A stretch of DNA of 64,000 nt. Origin: CALMZY01 sp052033915. GTDB lineage: Bacteria; Verrucomicrobiota; Kiritimatiellia; CAIQIC01; JAGNIJ01. The notes below the pieces were generated by a model. The model was not told the DNA's origin. It saw only the letters and a program-made list of their open reading frames with translations, and made no database searches. How positions within the stretch are numbered: the first letter of the stretch is position 1; each line of letters begins with the position of its first letter. Made by a program: the position numbers and the translations under genes. Positions 55,304-64,000 of this stretch are shown one piece after another. The stretch is from contig JBPOJF010000006.1 of assembly GCA_052033915.1 (NCBI GenBank), positions 248,001-312,000 on the forward strand, given 5' to 3'.

Positions 55304-56332
55304 TTTCTCGCTCAGGTCCCGGCCGGGACGGAACAACTCGACCCACTCCGCAACGCCGTAGCTCAGGTGCATGACCGGCACCAGGAAGAACAGGAGCAGA
55401 TCGACGGCGCGGCGCGTCTCCCTGAATTTCGACCAGGTGATCCACGCATCCGCGAGGAGGTACAGCAGCAGATTCAGCAGCAGAAGCCACAGGAAGACGT
55501 TCGAGAAGAACGCCCCGACGCCAAGCACGACGAGCGACAGCACCCAGACCCCGGGCACCAGGGTGGTCGGCTCGAGGTCACAGCCGCCGCGCAGCAGCCG
55601 GATTCGCGTGGCTCCGTACCCGTAGATCTGCTTCCAGAACCGGCCCAGCGATTCACGCGGATAGTGGTACACGTACGCCTTCGGGTTGAACATCAGGACG
55701 TGCCCTTTTTTCATCGCGCGGAACGAAGCGATCATTTCCTCTCCCGGCCAGAACGCCGGATCGAAAAGGCCGACTTCCTCGAGGACCGGCCGGCGGTAGG
55801 CCATGTTGCACCCGATGATCCGCGACCATGTGATTCGGCGCGGCTCCGGGTTCCCCTGGAGATAGCGGCTGGAAACATATCCGGCCGCCTTGGAGGCCAG
55901 CGCGACCCCCGCGAGATGAGCCATCGGCGAGATATCGTCCGGCACGAGACTGGGCCCGCTGACCAGCCCCACGGAGGGATCGTCGAACGTCTCCCGCATT
56001 CGCAGGGGCCAGTCTTTCGCCACCACCACGTCATCGTCCAGAAACGCCACGATGTCCGCACGGCTCGCCTTGAAACCCGCGTTCTTCTTCTCGCTCGAGT
56101 CGCCGGAGGCAAAGGAGACCGGCAGGTGGACGATCGACGGATGCTGTTCGACCAGCTTGTCCAGCGCCACGAGAACCGGCCCCTCCGCGACCCGCCCCGC
56201 CACGACAATCTCCAGGGAGTCGAATCCCTCCGAACGGACCAGCGATTCGAGCGTCTGGATCAGGATTGGCCTCCCCATGGTCGGGATCACGACGGACAAG
56301 GCCGGCTTGTTATGTTCAGAGATCATGGTCAT
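55286..56332 (-). CDS. Glycosyltransferase family 2, membrane-linked
   Basis: The 348-residue protein has the GT-A features VVIPTMGRP, the DxD-like FLDDDVVV and GLFDPAFWPGEE. Near the C-terminus two hydrophobic segments (about 255-300) and a third at about 315 anchor it. It resembles rhamnosyl- or mycofactocin-type GT2 enzymes only in general layout. The start is 4 nt behind the stop of the YfhO-like gene, so it is co-transcribed with it. Confidence 0.87.
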   Translation of the reverse strand: MTMISEHNKPALSVVIPTMGRPILIQTLESLVRSEGFDSLEIVVAGRVAEGPVLVALDKLVEQHPSIVHLPVSFASGDSSEKKNAGFKASRADIVAFLDDDVVVAKDWPLRMRETFDDPSVGLVSGPSLVPDDISPMAHLAGVALASKAAGYVSSRYLQGNPEPRRITWSRIIGCNMAYRRPVLEEVGLFDPAFWPGEEMIASFRAMKKGHVLMFNPKAYVYHYPRESLGRFWKQIYGYGATRIRLLRGGCDLEPTTLVPGVWVLSLVVLGVGAFFSNVFLWLLLLNLLLYLLADAWITWSKFRETRRAVDLLLFFLVPVMHLSYGVAEWVELFRPGRDLSEKSPAVR

Positions 56333-56336
56333 GGGC

Positions 56337-58874
56337 TCATGAGTTCGCCGCCTGGGGCGATTTCCGCTCCACCCCCATCAGGCCCAGCGCGGCCAGGCAT
56401 AACACCCAGCCCGCGAGTTGGCAGACCAGCGGCGCGCGCGGACCGCGATAGCGTATTCTGATTTCGTGCAGGCCCGGCGGGATAAACGCGCCCTGGAACA
56501 GGTAGTCGCAACGGCGTACGGGAACCGGTTTCCCGTCGATCCGGATCTCCCAGCCCGGGTGATACTTCTCCGCGAAACGAAGGAAGGCCATCTTGTCCGT
56601 GGACGTCTGCAGGACCACATGCCCGGCGTCGAATTTCTTCAGACTGATCGAGCCGCAGGTCCCTTGCCCGGTCGATTCGGGCATGCCGTCGGCGGTATCC
56701 GGAGAGATCAACGCCTTGGAGAAAAGCGTGTGGGCGGGAGAGGCCAGCTTCTGCAGCACATCGTCGTCCGGAACCGCCTCCCATCCGGCCAACAGCAGGA
56801 ATCGAGACGATTCGGCTTTCAGGCGGAGAACACAATGCTGACCAGGCTGGCTCTGCGTCGCGGACACCGCGCGGAAGCCGTCCGTGCCGGACGGGACCAC
56901 ATTGAACGCATAGACAAGCTCAAACAGGTCCTTCATCACCGGATCATTCTGAATCTGCGACCAGGCCTGCACGGGGCCGAGCACCAAACGAACACCGCAC
57001 AATTGCCACAACCGCAGGGGATTGCCGCCCGCCTGGCTCAAAAACGTCTTGTAATCATCGGCCATGCGCGGCATCTGCGTCACATTGACGGCGTCAATGC
57101 CGTGATAGGGAAACTCGTATGTCAGCCAGTGGTTGTAGAAGCCGGCTTGCGAAAGAAGCGCGACCCGCTGGTATTTGGCATTCGCCTTCAGGAAGCGAAG
57201 GGCGTCGTCCTCCTTGAACTGGTCCATGCTCATCGCCTTGACGTAATGCCTGGACAACGCCAGCGAGTCCAGGGCCACGACCGCGACCAGCAGCCAGAGT
57301 GCGTAACGGCCGACCGCGCTCCGGCCGCCGAACGCCGTTCTCCACAGTACCCAAACACTGCCCGCGATGATCGCGGCCATCAGCGCCGCGTGCCATGCCG
57401 CCCACACCTGGTTCCCCGCGATCACATCGGCCACCCCTCTCCAGCCGTCCAGCTCCAGGCGTGTGATCATGTTCCCCAGGGAAGTCGAGAGGCTAAAGGC
57501 CCAGACCATCAGAAGGACAACCGCCGCCACGAGTCCCACGGTGATCAGCCGGATACGGTTCGCGGTCAGCTCCACGCTCCAGGCGAACCGGCGGGCGACG
57601 ACATCGAGCCCTTCAGCCGCAAGGATGGCCACGGCGAGTTGGAACACCTGCAGAAACTTGTTGGGATTCCGGATCGAGGAAACCACGGGCAGCATGAAGA
57701 ACAGCTTGTACAGGGGGAAGAACTTCCCGAAAGACAGGAGGAGACTGATGACGGCCACAGCGGACCAGAAGATCACCTCGCGGCTCCACGGCCGGTCCCG
57801 TCTCCAGGCCAGCCGCGCGCCCATCGCCGCCAGCAGGGCCAGCGCTATCGGAATCGCTCCAAGATACTGGCTCTCCAGTTTGAAGTTCTGGAAGCCCTGC
57901 TTCGTCTGCTCCCAGCCGGCGGACCGGCCCATCCGGCCCCAGTACGGCCCTTCCGGCTCGCCGCTGCGCCAACCCATGTAGCCGGGCGCAATAAAATCCA
58001 CCGACTCTTCCGGCGGCCAGCTCCACTGCGTGGCGAACTCCCACTTGGCCTGCGGATCCTCCGCATCCATGACCGCCACGCCCTGCACGTTGCTCCGGTA
58101 GGCCGCCAGCATCGTCGGCAACGCCAAGAGCGCCGCGACGCCCATGGGGATCAGCACGCGCAGGAAGGCCGACATGCGGAAGCCGCTCTCGCGGTGGATC
58201 GCGAACAGCGCGTACGGCCCGAGCGCCATGGCGAAGAAGAGCGCCACGTCCGGCTGTTCGAGGAACATCGCGCCCAGCGCAACGCCTGAAAGCAGGGCCC
58301 AACTGATCCGCCGTCTGCGCACCGCCATCTCGCACGTCCACAGAAACGCCGCGGAAAGCATCAGCACCGCGAACTTGCCCATGTGACCGGCGTACGTAAG
58401 CGTCAGATTGCTTCCGACCCAGAAGGCCGCCAGCGCGCCCATGGCGCATGCCGGCCAGCTCCGGCCGCGGGCCCGGAGAAAAAGCGCGAGGAAAAGCGAC
58501 GCCAGTCCGAGATCGATCGCATGGTACCACGACGTGAACACACGGAGCGGGAGGAGCCAGAGCAAAAGGTTCGACCACGACAGCGGAATATCCGTAGGCA
58601 CGCCGACGAGCACGGAGTCATCCCACCAGCCGAGAAAACCCGAGGGAAGCACGGCCTTCCTGATGGCCAGCGCGCCGATGTTGTCGTCGGTCGAGAAGAG
58701 AACCGTGTTCCCTCCGATCACGGAGTGAAACATCACGAGGGCGAAGAGCACGACCCCCACGACGAACAGCCACCCGGCGATTTTCGCGGGGACTTCCACC
58801 GCCTTCTGACCGGCCGCCTCGCCCGCCGCGCGGGCCTCTTTTTCCGGCTTACTTCTCATTGTAGCAGTCGCCAT
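56337..58874 (-). CDS. YfhO-like large membrane protein
   Basis: The 845-residue protein (ATG 58874; a TTG at 58886 is less likely) has about 12-13 membrane helices up to about residue 590, then a soluble domain, then a last helix near the end (PLVCQLAGWVLCLAALGLMG). The early loop STDDNIGALAIRK and the C-terminal PAHTLFSK... HPGWEIRIDGKPVPVRR match the pattern of YfhO family proteins, thought to glycosylate lipoteichoic or surface polymers in Gram-positives. Function here is unproven. Confidence 0.8.
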   Translation of the reverse strand: MATATMRSKPEKEARAAGEAAGQKAVEVPAKIAGWLFVVGVVLFALVMFHSVIGGNTVLFSTDDNIGALAIRKAVLPSGFLGWWDDSVLVGVPTDIPLSWSNLLLWLLPLRVFTSWYHAIDLGLASLFLALFLRARGRSWPACAMGALAAFWVGSNLTLTYAGHMGKFAVLMLSAAFLWTCEMAVRRRRISWALLSGVALGAMFLEQPDVALFFAMALGPYALFAIHRESGFRMSAFLRVLIPMGVAALLALPTMLAAYRSNVQGVAVMDAEDPQAKWEFATQWSWPPEESVDFIAPGYMGWRSGEPEGPYWGRMGRSAGWEQTKQGFQNFKLESQYLGAIPIALALLAAMGARLAWRRDRPWSREVIFWSAVAVISLLLSFGKFFPLYKLFFMLPVVSSIRNPNKFLQVFQLAVAILAAEGLDVVARRFAWSVELTANRIRLITVGLVAAVVLLMVWAFSLSTSLGNMITRLELDGWRGVADVIAGNQVWAAWHAALMAAIIAGSVWVLWRTAFGGRSAVGRYALWLLVAVVALDSLALSRHYVKAMSMDQFKEDDALRFLKANAKYQRVALLSQAGFYNHWLTYEFPYHGIDAVNVTQMPRMADDYKTFLSQAGGNPLRLWQLCGVRLVLGPVQAWSQIQNDPVMKDLFELVYAFNVVPSGTDGFRAVSATQSQPGQHCVLRLKAESSRFLLLAGWEAVPDDDVLQKLASPAHTLFSKALISPDTADGMPESTGQGTCGSISLKKFDAGHVVLQTSTDKMAFLRFAEKYHPGWEIRIDGKPVPVRRCDYLFQGAFIPPGLHEIRIRYRGPRAPLVCQLAGWVLCLAALGLMGVERKSPQAANS

Positions 58875-58970
58875 ACTCGACCCCAATCGTGCTCATCCCG
58901 TCCTCGCGCTCGAGCGCCTTCCGATATGCAGGTCCTGTTTTGCAAGCTGCGTGATCATCCTGTGTTCCAG

Positions 58971-58999
58971 ACTATAGCCTCTCGTCCGCCGCGCGACAA
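58971..58999 (-). promoter_or_regulatory. Candidate promoter of the YfhO-like gene
   Basis: TTGTCG, a 17-nt spacer and TATAGT lie on the minus strand 97 nt before the ATG at 58874. The -10 is the same hexamer as for rpmB and the GTPase gene. Confidence 0.45.
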
Positions 59000-59039
59000 C
59001 TCCCGCGGCGCACCGCCGCAATCCGCCGTTTCACATCGT

Positions 59040-59153
59040 TCACTTCGTCCCGTCGGGATCGTTCCGACAAATCTTGATGGCGAGGATCTTCCGCACCAAA
59101 GCCGCGGCCTCGGACCCGAGCTTCGTGTCCGGCAGGTCAATGCCGTCCTTCAC
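59040..59153 (-). other. Possible 37-codon reading frame behind the GT39-like gene
   Basis: A GTG three nt after the TAA of the gene at 59157 opens a frame in the same phase (VKDGIDLPDTKLGSEAAALV, then RKILAIKICRNDPDGTK). There is no ribosome-binding site. It could be a former C-terminus of the upstream protein cut off by a stop, or chance. The rest of the 282-nt spacer has only the promoter above. Confidence 0.2.
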
Positions 59154-59156
59154 GGC

Positions 59157-61214
59157 TTACTGGACCGGGGTCGCCGTCGCCGCCGCGGCGGCGACGGGCG
59201 CTGGAATCGCGCGCACATCCAACTGATCCACGAGCAGAGGCACTCTCCCCGTCGGCCAGAACGCGTCCGCCAGGCTCACCTTGTTCAGGCCGGGCATAAG
59301 CGTCAACGGGCCGATGTTCCATTCCTGTATCTGGTTCATCGAGAACGTGTGCTCCGCCCCGTTCGACGCCTTGACCTTCTTGGACCCGGAAACCGAGAGC
59401 GCCCGAACCACGACATCCGCCGCCAGCGGCGCCAGGGTGAGATTGTAGATATCCAGCGACGCGACCTCTTCCAGAACTCGCCAGTCCCTGAAGCCCTGCG
59501 TCTTCGTGTAGGCCCAGCCGTCGTCGTACAACCCGACGACCTTCCGGCCCGCCGAGCGGGCCTTTGCGAGAATGTCGTCGCGCGTGTTGTAGAAGATTTC
59601 CACCACGACCCGGTTTGAGTTCGCCGCATAGAAGTCGGCCCGGTTCGCCAAGCCGAGTTCCCTCAGTTTCAGGCCGGGCTCGTTGGCAATGACCACGCGC
59701 CGAGCGAAGTGCCGGCGCGGCCACTCCCAGGGTCCGACTCCCACCGCTTCCCAGTACGACTTCGCAACCTCGAGATACGCGGCCTCCGGAAACCGTTCGA
59801 AGAACGCCATGGCCGTGTCGCGCCAGCGGTTCTTCACGTAGACATCCACCGGCTCATTCGGGATCGTGTAGGTATAGATCACGTTCGTGGACGGATGCGA
59901 CTTGAGTTCATTCCACGGTTCGAACCAGCGGTCCACCAGCACCGGCGTGTTGCGCGGGAGATTCGAATCGAACCACTTTGAAATCTCGAAGTATGGCGTC
60001 GGCTTGCCGGTCAGTTGGGTCTGCAGGTACGCGGGATAGAAGGAAAAAACCAACACGACGCCGTAGAGAAGCCCGACCCCCGCCCTGCCCAGTCCCGGCT
60101 TCTTCAGCACGTCCGCCAGCCAGCCCGGCAGGACCTCCAATCCATACGCGCAGAACACGAGAAAGAACGGGAAGACTCCGGACATGTAACGCGCTTCGTA
60201 GTTGGCCACCATCACGGTCCGCATCACCCCGAACACCGCGATCTGCATGACAATGAAGTAGACGATCCAGGCCCCTTCGGCCTGCTTCCGCCGCGCGCCG
60301 ACGAACACCGCCCCCGCCAAGGCCATGACGAGGAACAACCAGCCCGCCGCCGACCCACCCCACGCGAACTGAAGAAACGCCTTCGTGGTTCCGGAAAGAA
60401 GGTTCTCGCCGCCCATGGAAACCACTTTCGCCGCCGTTTCCTTGTTCGCGCCGATCTGCTCAAGAATCGGCCGAAGCCCCCACGGCGCAAGCGCCATGGG
60501 AAGCAGGACCACTCCGTACACCGCCGCCAGCGCGGCGAGATTTCTTCCGAAGCATCCTTCCCGCCTTTGCCGGTACACGAGCAATCCAAAGAACAGGAGG
60601 CCGCCGGTCGCGCAAAGGATCAAGCCGGTGATCTGGCTGTACGCGACAAAGAACAACGCGCCGGCCAGAATCAGCAGATCGGGAACGCCGATCGCCCGCC
60701 GGCCCCACAGCGCGGGCACGATCCCCGCCGAGGCCAGGAGGAACAGGAAGGCGCCGAAGACCAGCGTCGAGTAGAAATAGGCTTCACGGCACGTCGCGAT
60801 ATGGAAGGAGTTGACCGCCAGCAACGCGGCGAAGAGCAGCCCGAACACCGGCCCGCGAATCCGGCGACCCGCGAAGAAAGCCACCGGGACGGTCAGCACG
60901 CCGAACAGCGCAAAGGGAAAACGGACCATGGCGGGAGTGATGTGCCAGTTGAACAGCAAGAGAAACTCCTGCATGATGAACGCCGGCATCGGCATCTGCC
61001 CCGCCGCGCCCGACACCTCGAACCAATCCGTGAAAATCATCGAGGGCGGCACCTGGCGTTTCGCGAGATCCCAGAGCAGGATCGTATCGGCTCGGAACGC
61101 CGACAAACCCAATTCATACAGGCGGAAAAAGGCGGCGACCGCGACGATGATCGTCAGCCAGATCCAATGCTGCTTTGAGATTCTTTCCGACGGCCCAGTC
61201 GAATCCGATACCAT
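59157..61214 (-). CDS. GT39/ArnT-like membrane glycosyltransferase
   Basis: The 685-residue protein starts at ATG 61214 (GTGGAGA upstream), not at the earlier in-frame site. About eleven helices fill residues 15-420; the first large loop (LSAFRADTILLWDLAKRQVP) has the acidic residues expected of PMT/ArnT enzymes that use polyprenyl-linked sugars. A soluble C-terminal domain of about 250 residues follows, unusual in length. It ends the glycan region on this strand. Confidence 0.82.
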   Translation of the reverse strand: MVSDSTGPSERISKQHWIWLTIIVAVAAFFRLYELGLSAFRADTILLWDLAKRQVPPSMIFTDWFEVSGAAGQMPMPAFIMQEFLLLFNWHITPAMVRFPFALFGVLTVPVAFFAGRRIRGPVFGLLFAALLAVNSFHIATCREAYFYSTLVFGAFLFLLASAGIVPALWGRRAIGVPDLLILAGALFFVAYSQITGLILCATGGLLFFGLLVYRQRREGCFGRNLAALAAVYGVVLLPMALAPWGLRPILEQIGANKETAAKVVSMGGENLLSGTTKAFLQFAWGGSAAGWLFLVMALAGAVFVGARRKQAEGAWIVYFIVMQIAVFGVMRTVMVANYEARYMSGVFPFFLVFCAYGLEVLPGWLADVLKKPGLGRAGVGLLYGVVLVFSFYPAYLQTQLTGKPTPYFEISKWFDSNLPRNTPVLVDRWFEPWNELKSHPSTNVIYTYTIPNEPVDVYVKNRWRDTAMAFFERFPEAAYLEVAKSYWEAVGVGPWEWPRRHFARRVVIANEPGLKLRELGLANRADFYAANSNRVVVEIFYNTRDDILAKARSAGRKVVGLYDDGWAYTKTQGFRDWRVLEEVASLDIYNLTLAPLAADVVVRALSVSGSKKVKASNGAEHTFSMNQIQEWNIGPLTLMPGLNKVSLADAFWPTGRVPLLVDQLDVRAIPAPVAAAAATATPVQ

Positions 61215-61419
61215 AAGTTCTCCACCGGCCACGCCGCACGGACGGGCCCATGCCAAGGCGCGCCATATTCTGTTGAGCCGCCGTCAAAGTCAAGGATCAC
61301 TCCGACCCCAGAAGCCAAAGATGAACGCGGGCATCGAGGATCAGGGTCATACTGAAAAGCTTCTTGCGGAAAGAGGTCATGCGATCTGACTCCAATGCCC
61401 GGCAAGACCGGGAGGCTCC

Positions 61420-62355
61420 TCATCCCAACAACGCCCCGACCTTCAGCTTGTGTCCGTTGAGGTAGTCCCGGCCGCTCATCGGTTTCTTCCCCTCGGGCTG
61501 GACTTCCAGAAGCCTCAACGCGTCTTCGCCGCATGCGACGAGCGGGCCGTCCCCGCACAGTTCGAGTATCGTCCCCGGTATACCGCCCCGGCGTTCCACC
61601 CGCGCCTTCAACACGCGAAGCATGTGGCCGGAGCCGGCCGGCGCGTCGCAGAAGCAGGCAGGCCACGGTACGAACCCGCGGATGCGGTTGCGGATCGCCG
61701 CCGCAGGCCGCGGCCAGTCGATCCGTCCATCCTCCTTCTTCAGCTTGTGGGCAAAGGTGACCTGCGACTCGTCCTGCGGCTTGCGAACCACGCGGTCGCC
61801 GCGAATCAGGTCGAGGGCGGCGATGAGGAGCTTCGCGCCGACGGCAGCCAGCTTCGGCTCGAGCGTCAGCGACGTGTCGTCGTCGTGGATGGAGACCGCC
61901 TCCTGCAGGATGATGTCCCCGGCATCCATCTTCTGCGTCACGTAGAGAATCGAAACACCCGTCTCGGTGTCGCCGTTCGCGATCGCGTACTGGATGGGCG
62001 CCGCGCCTCGGTACCTGGGCAGCATCGACGGGTGGACATTGATCGCGCCTTTCGCGGGCAACGCCAGCAGGTTCTTGTTCAGGAACTGGCCGAAATCCAC
62101 GACCACCATCAGGTCGGGCGAAAGCGCGGCGAGCTTCTCCACGACATCCGGCGCGCTCGCGTTCTCGGCGGCGATCACGCTCACGCCACGCCCTTCCGCG
62201 AACTGCTTCACGGGACATGGAGTCAGGCGCAGGCGGCGGCCGCTCGGGCGATCCGGCTGGGTGACCACCGCGACCACGGAGTCCGCCGGGTTGTCCAGCA
62301 GCGCCTTGAGCGTGGGACACGCAAGCTGTCCGGAACCTATGAAGATGATACGCAT
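61420..62355 (-). CDS. fmt: Methionyl-tRNA formyltransferase
   Basis: The 311-residue enzyme formylates Met-tRNA for initiation. MRIIFIGSGQLACPTLKALL, the formyl-donor site VVVDFGQFLNKNLLALPAKG, NVHPSMLPRYRGAAPIQYAI and MDAGDIILQE are clear, with the C-terminal OB-like domain. The ATG at 62355 is chosen; an 8-residue extension comes from repeat DNA. No def gene is next to it. Between it and 61214 (205 nt) no gene or clear signal is seen. Confidence 0.93.
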   Translation of the reverse strand: MRIIFIGSGQLACPTLKALLDNPADSVVAVVTQPDRPSGRRLRLTPCPVKQFAEGRGVSVIAAENASAPDVVEKLAALSPDLMVVVDFGQFLNKNLLALPAKGAINVHPSMLPRYRGAAPIQYAIANGDTETGVSILYVTQKMDAGDIILQEAVSIHDDDTSLTLEPKLAAVGAKLLIAALDLIRGDRVVRKPQDESQVTFAHKLKKEDGRIDWPRPAAAIRNRIRGFVPWPACFCDAPAGSGHMLRVLKARVERRGGIPGTILELCGDGPLVACGEDALRLLEVQPEGKKPMSGRDYLNGHKLKVGALLG

Positions 62356-62370
62356 GAGAGTCGCGTCCAT

Positions 62371-62506
62371 TTTAACCACGAATGGACACGAATAAACATG
62401 AAAGTGCCCTTCCGGCGGAAGGGCCGCCTCATCACGCCGCCCATCCCCTGACGGCTCTTCCGTAGCCGCCGGCGGCCGTTTCAGCCGCGCCCTTGCGGGC
62501 GCGGCT
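62371..62506. repeat. Cluster of short repeats and palindromes before the alcohol dehydrogenase gene
   Basis: Three 10-nt units (CACGAATGGA, CACGAATAAA, CATGAAAGTG) are followed by GCCCTTCC-GGC-GGAAGGGC (62406-62424), the palindrome GCCGCCGGCGGC (62465-62476) and a perfect 10-bp stem AGCCGCGCCC/GGGCGCGGCT (62483-62506). They fill the 190-nt spacer between the divergent fmt and the plus-strand gene. They may be REP-like elements. Confidence 0.6.
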
Positions 62507-62545
62507 GCACTCCGCTATTCTATGCCGCGAATTTGAATCCCGGCC

Positions 62546-63754
62546 ATGATTGAGAAGCCCACACACGTCAAAGCTCAGGAGTTGATCGAGTCGATTCACC
62601 GCAGCCATCTCAAGGCGCCGCAGACCATTCTGTTCGGCCGCGGCCGGTTCAGCGAACTCGGCAAGCTGGTCATGCCGCCCGTGTGGGGACAGAAAGCCAT
62701 TGTCGTCACCGGCAAACAATCGGCCGCGGCATCCGGAGCGGCCGAAAAAGTGCAGGTCATGCTGAACCGCTACGGAGTTGACGTCATCCCTTTTGCGAAT
62801 GTCTCCGGCGAGCCGACCGTCGACATGGTGAACCGGGGCGCGCAACTCGCGCGAAACGAGAAGCCCAAGCTGGTGGTCAGTCTCGGCGGCGGCAGCGTGA
62901 TCGACTGCGGCAAGGCGATCGCCGCGCTGACGGTAAACGACGGGCCCGTGGAAGACTACATGGAAGGCGTCGGCAAGGGGCTCCAAGTGGTCAATCCGCC
63001 CGTGCCGCACATCGCCATCCCGACCCTTGCGGGAACGGGCGCGGAGATGACAAAAAATGCGGTCATCGTTTCGCACGAGAATGGCTACAAAAAGAGTATG
63101 AGGGCGGAGAGCATGATTCCGACCATCGCCCTGATCGACCCGCTCCTGTCCGTCACGGTGTCGGCGGCCGTCACGGCGGCCGGCGGCATGGACGCCATCA
63201 CGCAGTTGTTCGAGCCGTGCATCACGCTCAAGCGCCGCCCGGAAACGACGATGCTCGCTCTCGAGGGACTGCGCCTGGCAAGGACGGCCCTGGTTCAATG
63301 CTGCGAGGAGCCGGGAAATGTGCTCGCGCGCGAACAGATGTCGCTCGTCAGCATGCTCGGAGGCGTGTGCCTCGCAAACTCCGGGCTCGGAATGGCCCAC
63401 GGAATCGCCGCCGGCCTCGGCGCGCTCTTCGATATCGCCCACGGGCTCGCCTGCGGCATCCTTCTTCCCCACGCCCTCCGCCATAACCGAACCGCTTGCG
63501 AGACGGAACTGTCTGCCGCTCTGACGGCATTTCTGAACCAGCCGCGCGTATCCGCGAACGCCGTCGACGAGGGCATCGCCGTGATCCGGGAACTGAACCA
63601 GCACCTGGGCATCCCCGCGGATCTGAAGCACTTGAATCTCACGGAAGACGATCTGAAGAAGCTGGCCGCGGCGTCCATGGGCAACAGCATGTCCGGCAAT
63701 CCCGTGCCGATGACCGAGGCATCGGTGCTGGAGTTCCTGAAGACGATCGCGTAA
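62546..63754 (+). CDS. Iron-containing alcohol dehydrogenase
   Basis: The 402-residue family III dehydrogenase has the NAD(P) site LVVSLGGGSVIDCGKAIAA and AIPTLAGTGAEMT. The metal ligands fall in GGMDAITQLFEP (Asp), GMAHGIAAGLGALFDIAHG (two His). It reduces or oxidises an alcohol/aldehyde; the substrate is not evident. It faces the peroxiredoxin gene across 67 nt. Confidence 0.9.
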   Translation: MIEKPTHVKAQELIESIHRSHLKAPQTILFGRGRFSELGKLVMPPVWGQKAIVVTGKQSAAASGAAEKVQVMLNRYGVDVIPFANVSGEPTVDMVNRGAQLARNEKPKLVVSLGGGSVIDCGKAIAALTVNDGPVEDYMEGVGKGLQVVNPPVPHIAIPTLAGTGAEMTKNAVIVSHENGYKKSMRAESMIPTIALIDPLLSVTVSAAVTAAGGMDAITQLFEPCITLKRRPETTMLALEGLRLARTALVQCCEEPGNVLAREQMSLVSMLGGVCLANSGLGMAHGIAAGLGALFDIAHGLACGILLPHALRHNRTACETELSAALTAFLNQPRVSANAVDEGIAVIRELNQHLGIPADLKHLNLTEDDLKKLAAASMGNSMSGNPVPMTEASVLEFLKTIA

Positions 63755-63821
63755 CCCTGAATCGTCCTCGATCTCGTCGGGGAAAAGCCGTTGGATACGC
63801 CTGCTTCCCTCTCGCCGGACA

Positions 63822-64000
63822 TTACTCGGTCGGCGGACACTTCTTCAGGCACAGGAACCAATCCAGGCACTTGACGTTCGGATCGGCCTCTTCCGCGCGC
63901 TCCTTGGCGGCGCCGCAGGAGCCCGGCGGAGGCACAATCACGTCGTCGCCCGGCTTCCAGTTCGCCGGCGTGGCGATGCCGTGCTCGTCGGAAGTCTGCA
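63822..64000 (-). CDS. Peroxiredoxin, C-terminal part (cut by window edge)
   Basis: The last 58 residues and the stop of a minus-strand gene are visible. TSDEHGIATPANWKPGDDVI, then VPPPGSCGAAKER and NVKCLDWFLCLKKC match the C-terminal end of AhpC/TSA-type peroxiredoxins with extra cysteines. These remove peroxides. The peroxidatic Cys lies outside the window. Confidence 0.85.
   Translation of the reverse strand, partial: QTSDEHGIATPANWKPGDDVIVPPPGSCGAAKERAEEADPNVKCLDWFLCLKKCPPTE

Noticed and set aside
61297..61320. A stretch resembling a mobile-element end between fmt and the GT39-like gene.
   Set aside because: Only a vague resemblance, with no inverted partner or transposase nearby.
1..64000. 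Prophage, toxin-antitoxin or defence genes, and rRNA operons.
   Set aside because: None was recognised; the recombinase at 580 fits a housekeeping Xer enzyme in a conserved dprA-topA-xerC setting.

Overview
The window is a dense (mostly one gene after another, high-GC) piece of a bacterial chromosome. It encodes a Kdo transferase start, a lipoprotein-rich envelope, FtsA/FtsZ/FtsQ with MurG/MurC/Ddl, a fused SecDF, a PEP-CTERM/lamin-tail protein and a DUF2961 (GH172-like) lipoprotein. This points to a Gram-negative bacterium, and the mix is most reminiscent of the Kiritimatiellota/Lentisphaerota/Verrucomicrobiota side of the PVC group. That placement is inference; no rRNA gene is present to confirm it.

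Layout. 1-7.1 kb (minus strand): aroB, an unknown 214-residue protein, dprA, topA, xerC and the start of kdtA. 7.3-16.2 kb (plus strand): a GT-C-like membrane protein, an acyl-CoA synthetase, a tRNA-Val (minus strand), purN, hisG, then a tandem array of lysine-rich micro-genes separated by broken copies of the hisG 3' end, then a TPR lipoprotein. 16.4-25.9 kb (minus): citrate synthase, ribosomal protein L28, then tgt-yajC-secDF-recJ read toward lower coordinates, and two peptide-type ABC ATPases. 26.0-28.2 kb (minus): agmatine deiminase and N-carbamoylputrescine amidase (agmatine to putrescine), with a fragment of a diacylglycerol-kinase gene behind them. 28.3-33.4 kb: a MglA-type small-GTPase locus (DUF4388 membrane protein, helix-hairpin-helix/Roadblock scaffold, GTPase, Roadblock protein). 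33.4-34.8 kb: a glutamine-amidotransferase-like hydrolase and a metallo-beta-lactamase-fold hydrolase.

34.8-44.3 kb (minus) is a division and wall cluster: a TPR-LysM lipoprotein, two coiled-coil tail-anchored proteins, ogt, murG, murC, ddl, ftsQ, ftsA, ftsZ. 44.4-49.2 kb holds the DUF2961 lipoprotein, the PEP-CTERM protein and a phytoene-desaturase-like oxidoreductase. 49.4-61.2 kb is a surface-glycan region: three nucleotide-sugar epimerase/reductase-type proteins, an HddA-like sugar kinase, an HddC-like nucleotidyltransferase, two glycosyltransferases and two large membrane proteins. 61.4-64 kb: fmt, an iron-type alcohol dehydrogenase and the end of a peroxiredoxin.

The most unusual parts are (i) the hisG/micro-gene array at 12.68-14.08 kb, where a bS22-like ribosomal micro-protein gene seems to have been amplified and its copies turned into lysine-rich peptides; (ii) the small-GTPase locus with an unnamed duplicated domain; (iii) hairpins built from 7-nt-phased repeats just upstream of kdtA, topA and purN; and (iv) two copies of a paired 15-nt palindrome with identical spacing, at 26.05 and 49.27 kb. 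Only the region 12.97-14.04 kb has long stretches without ordinary genes, and these hold the array described below.
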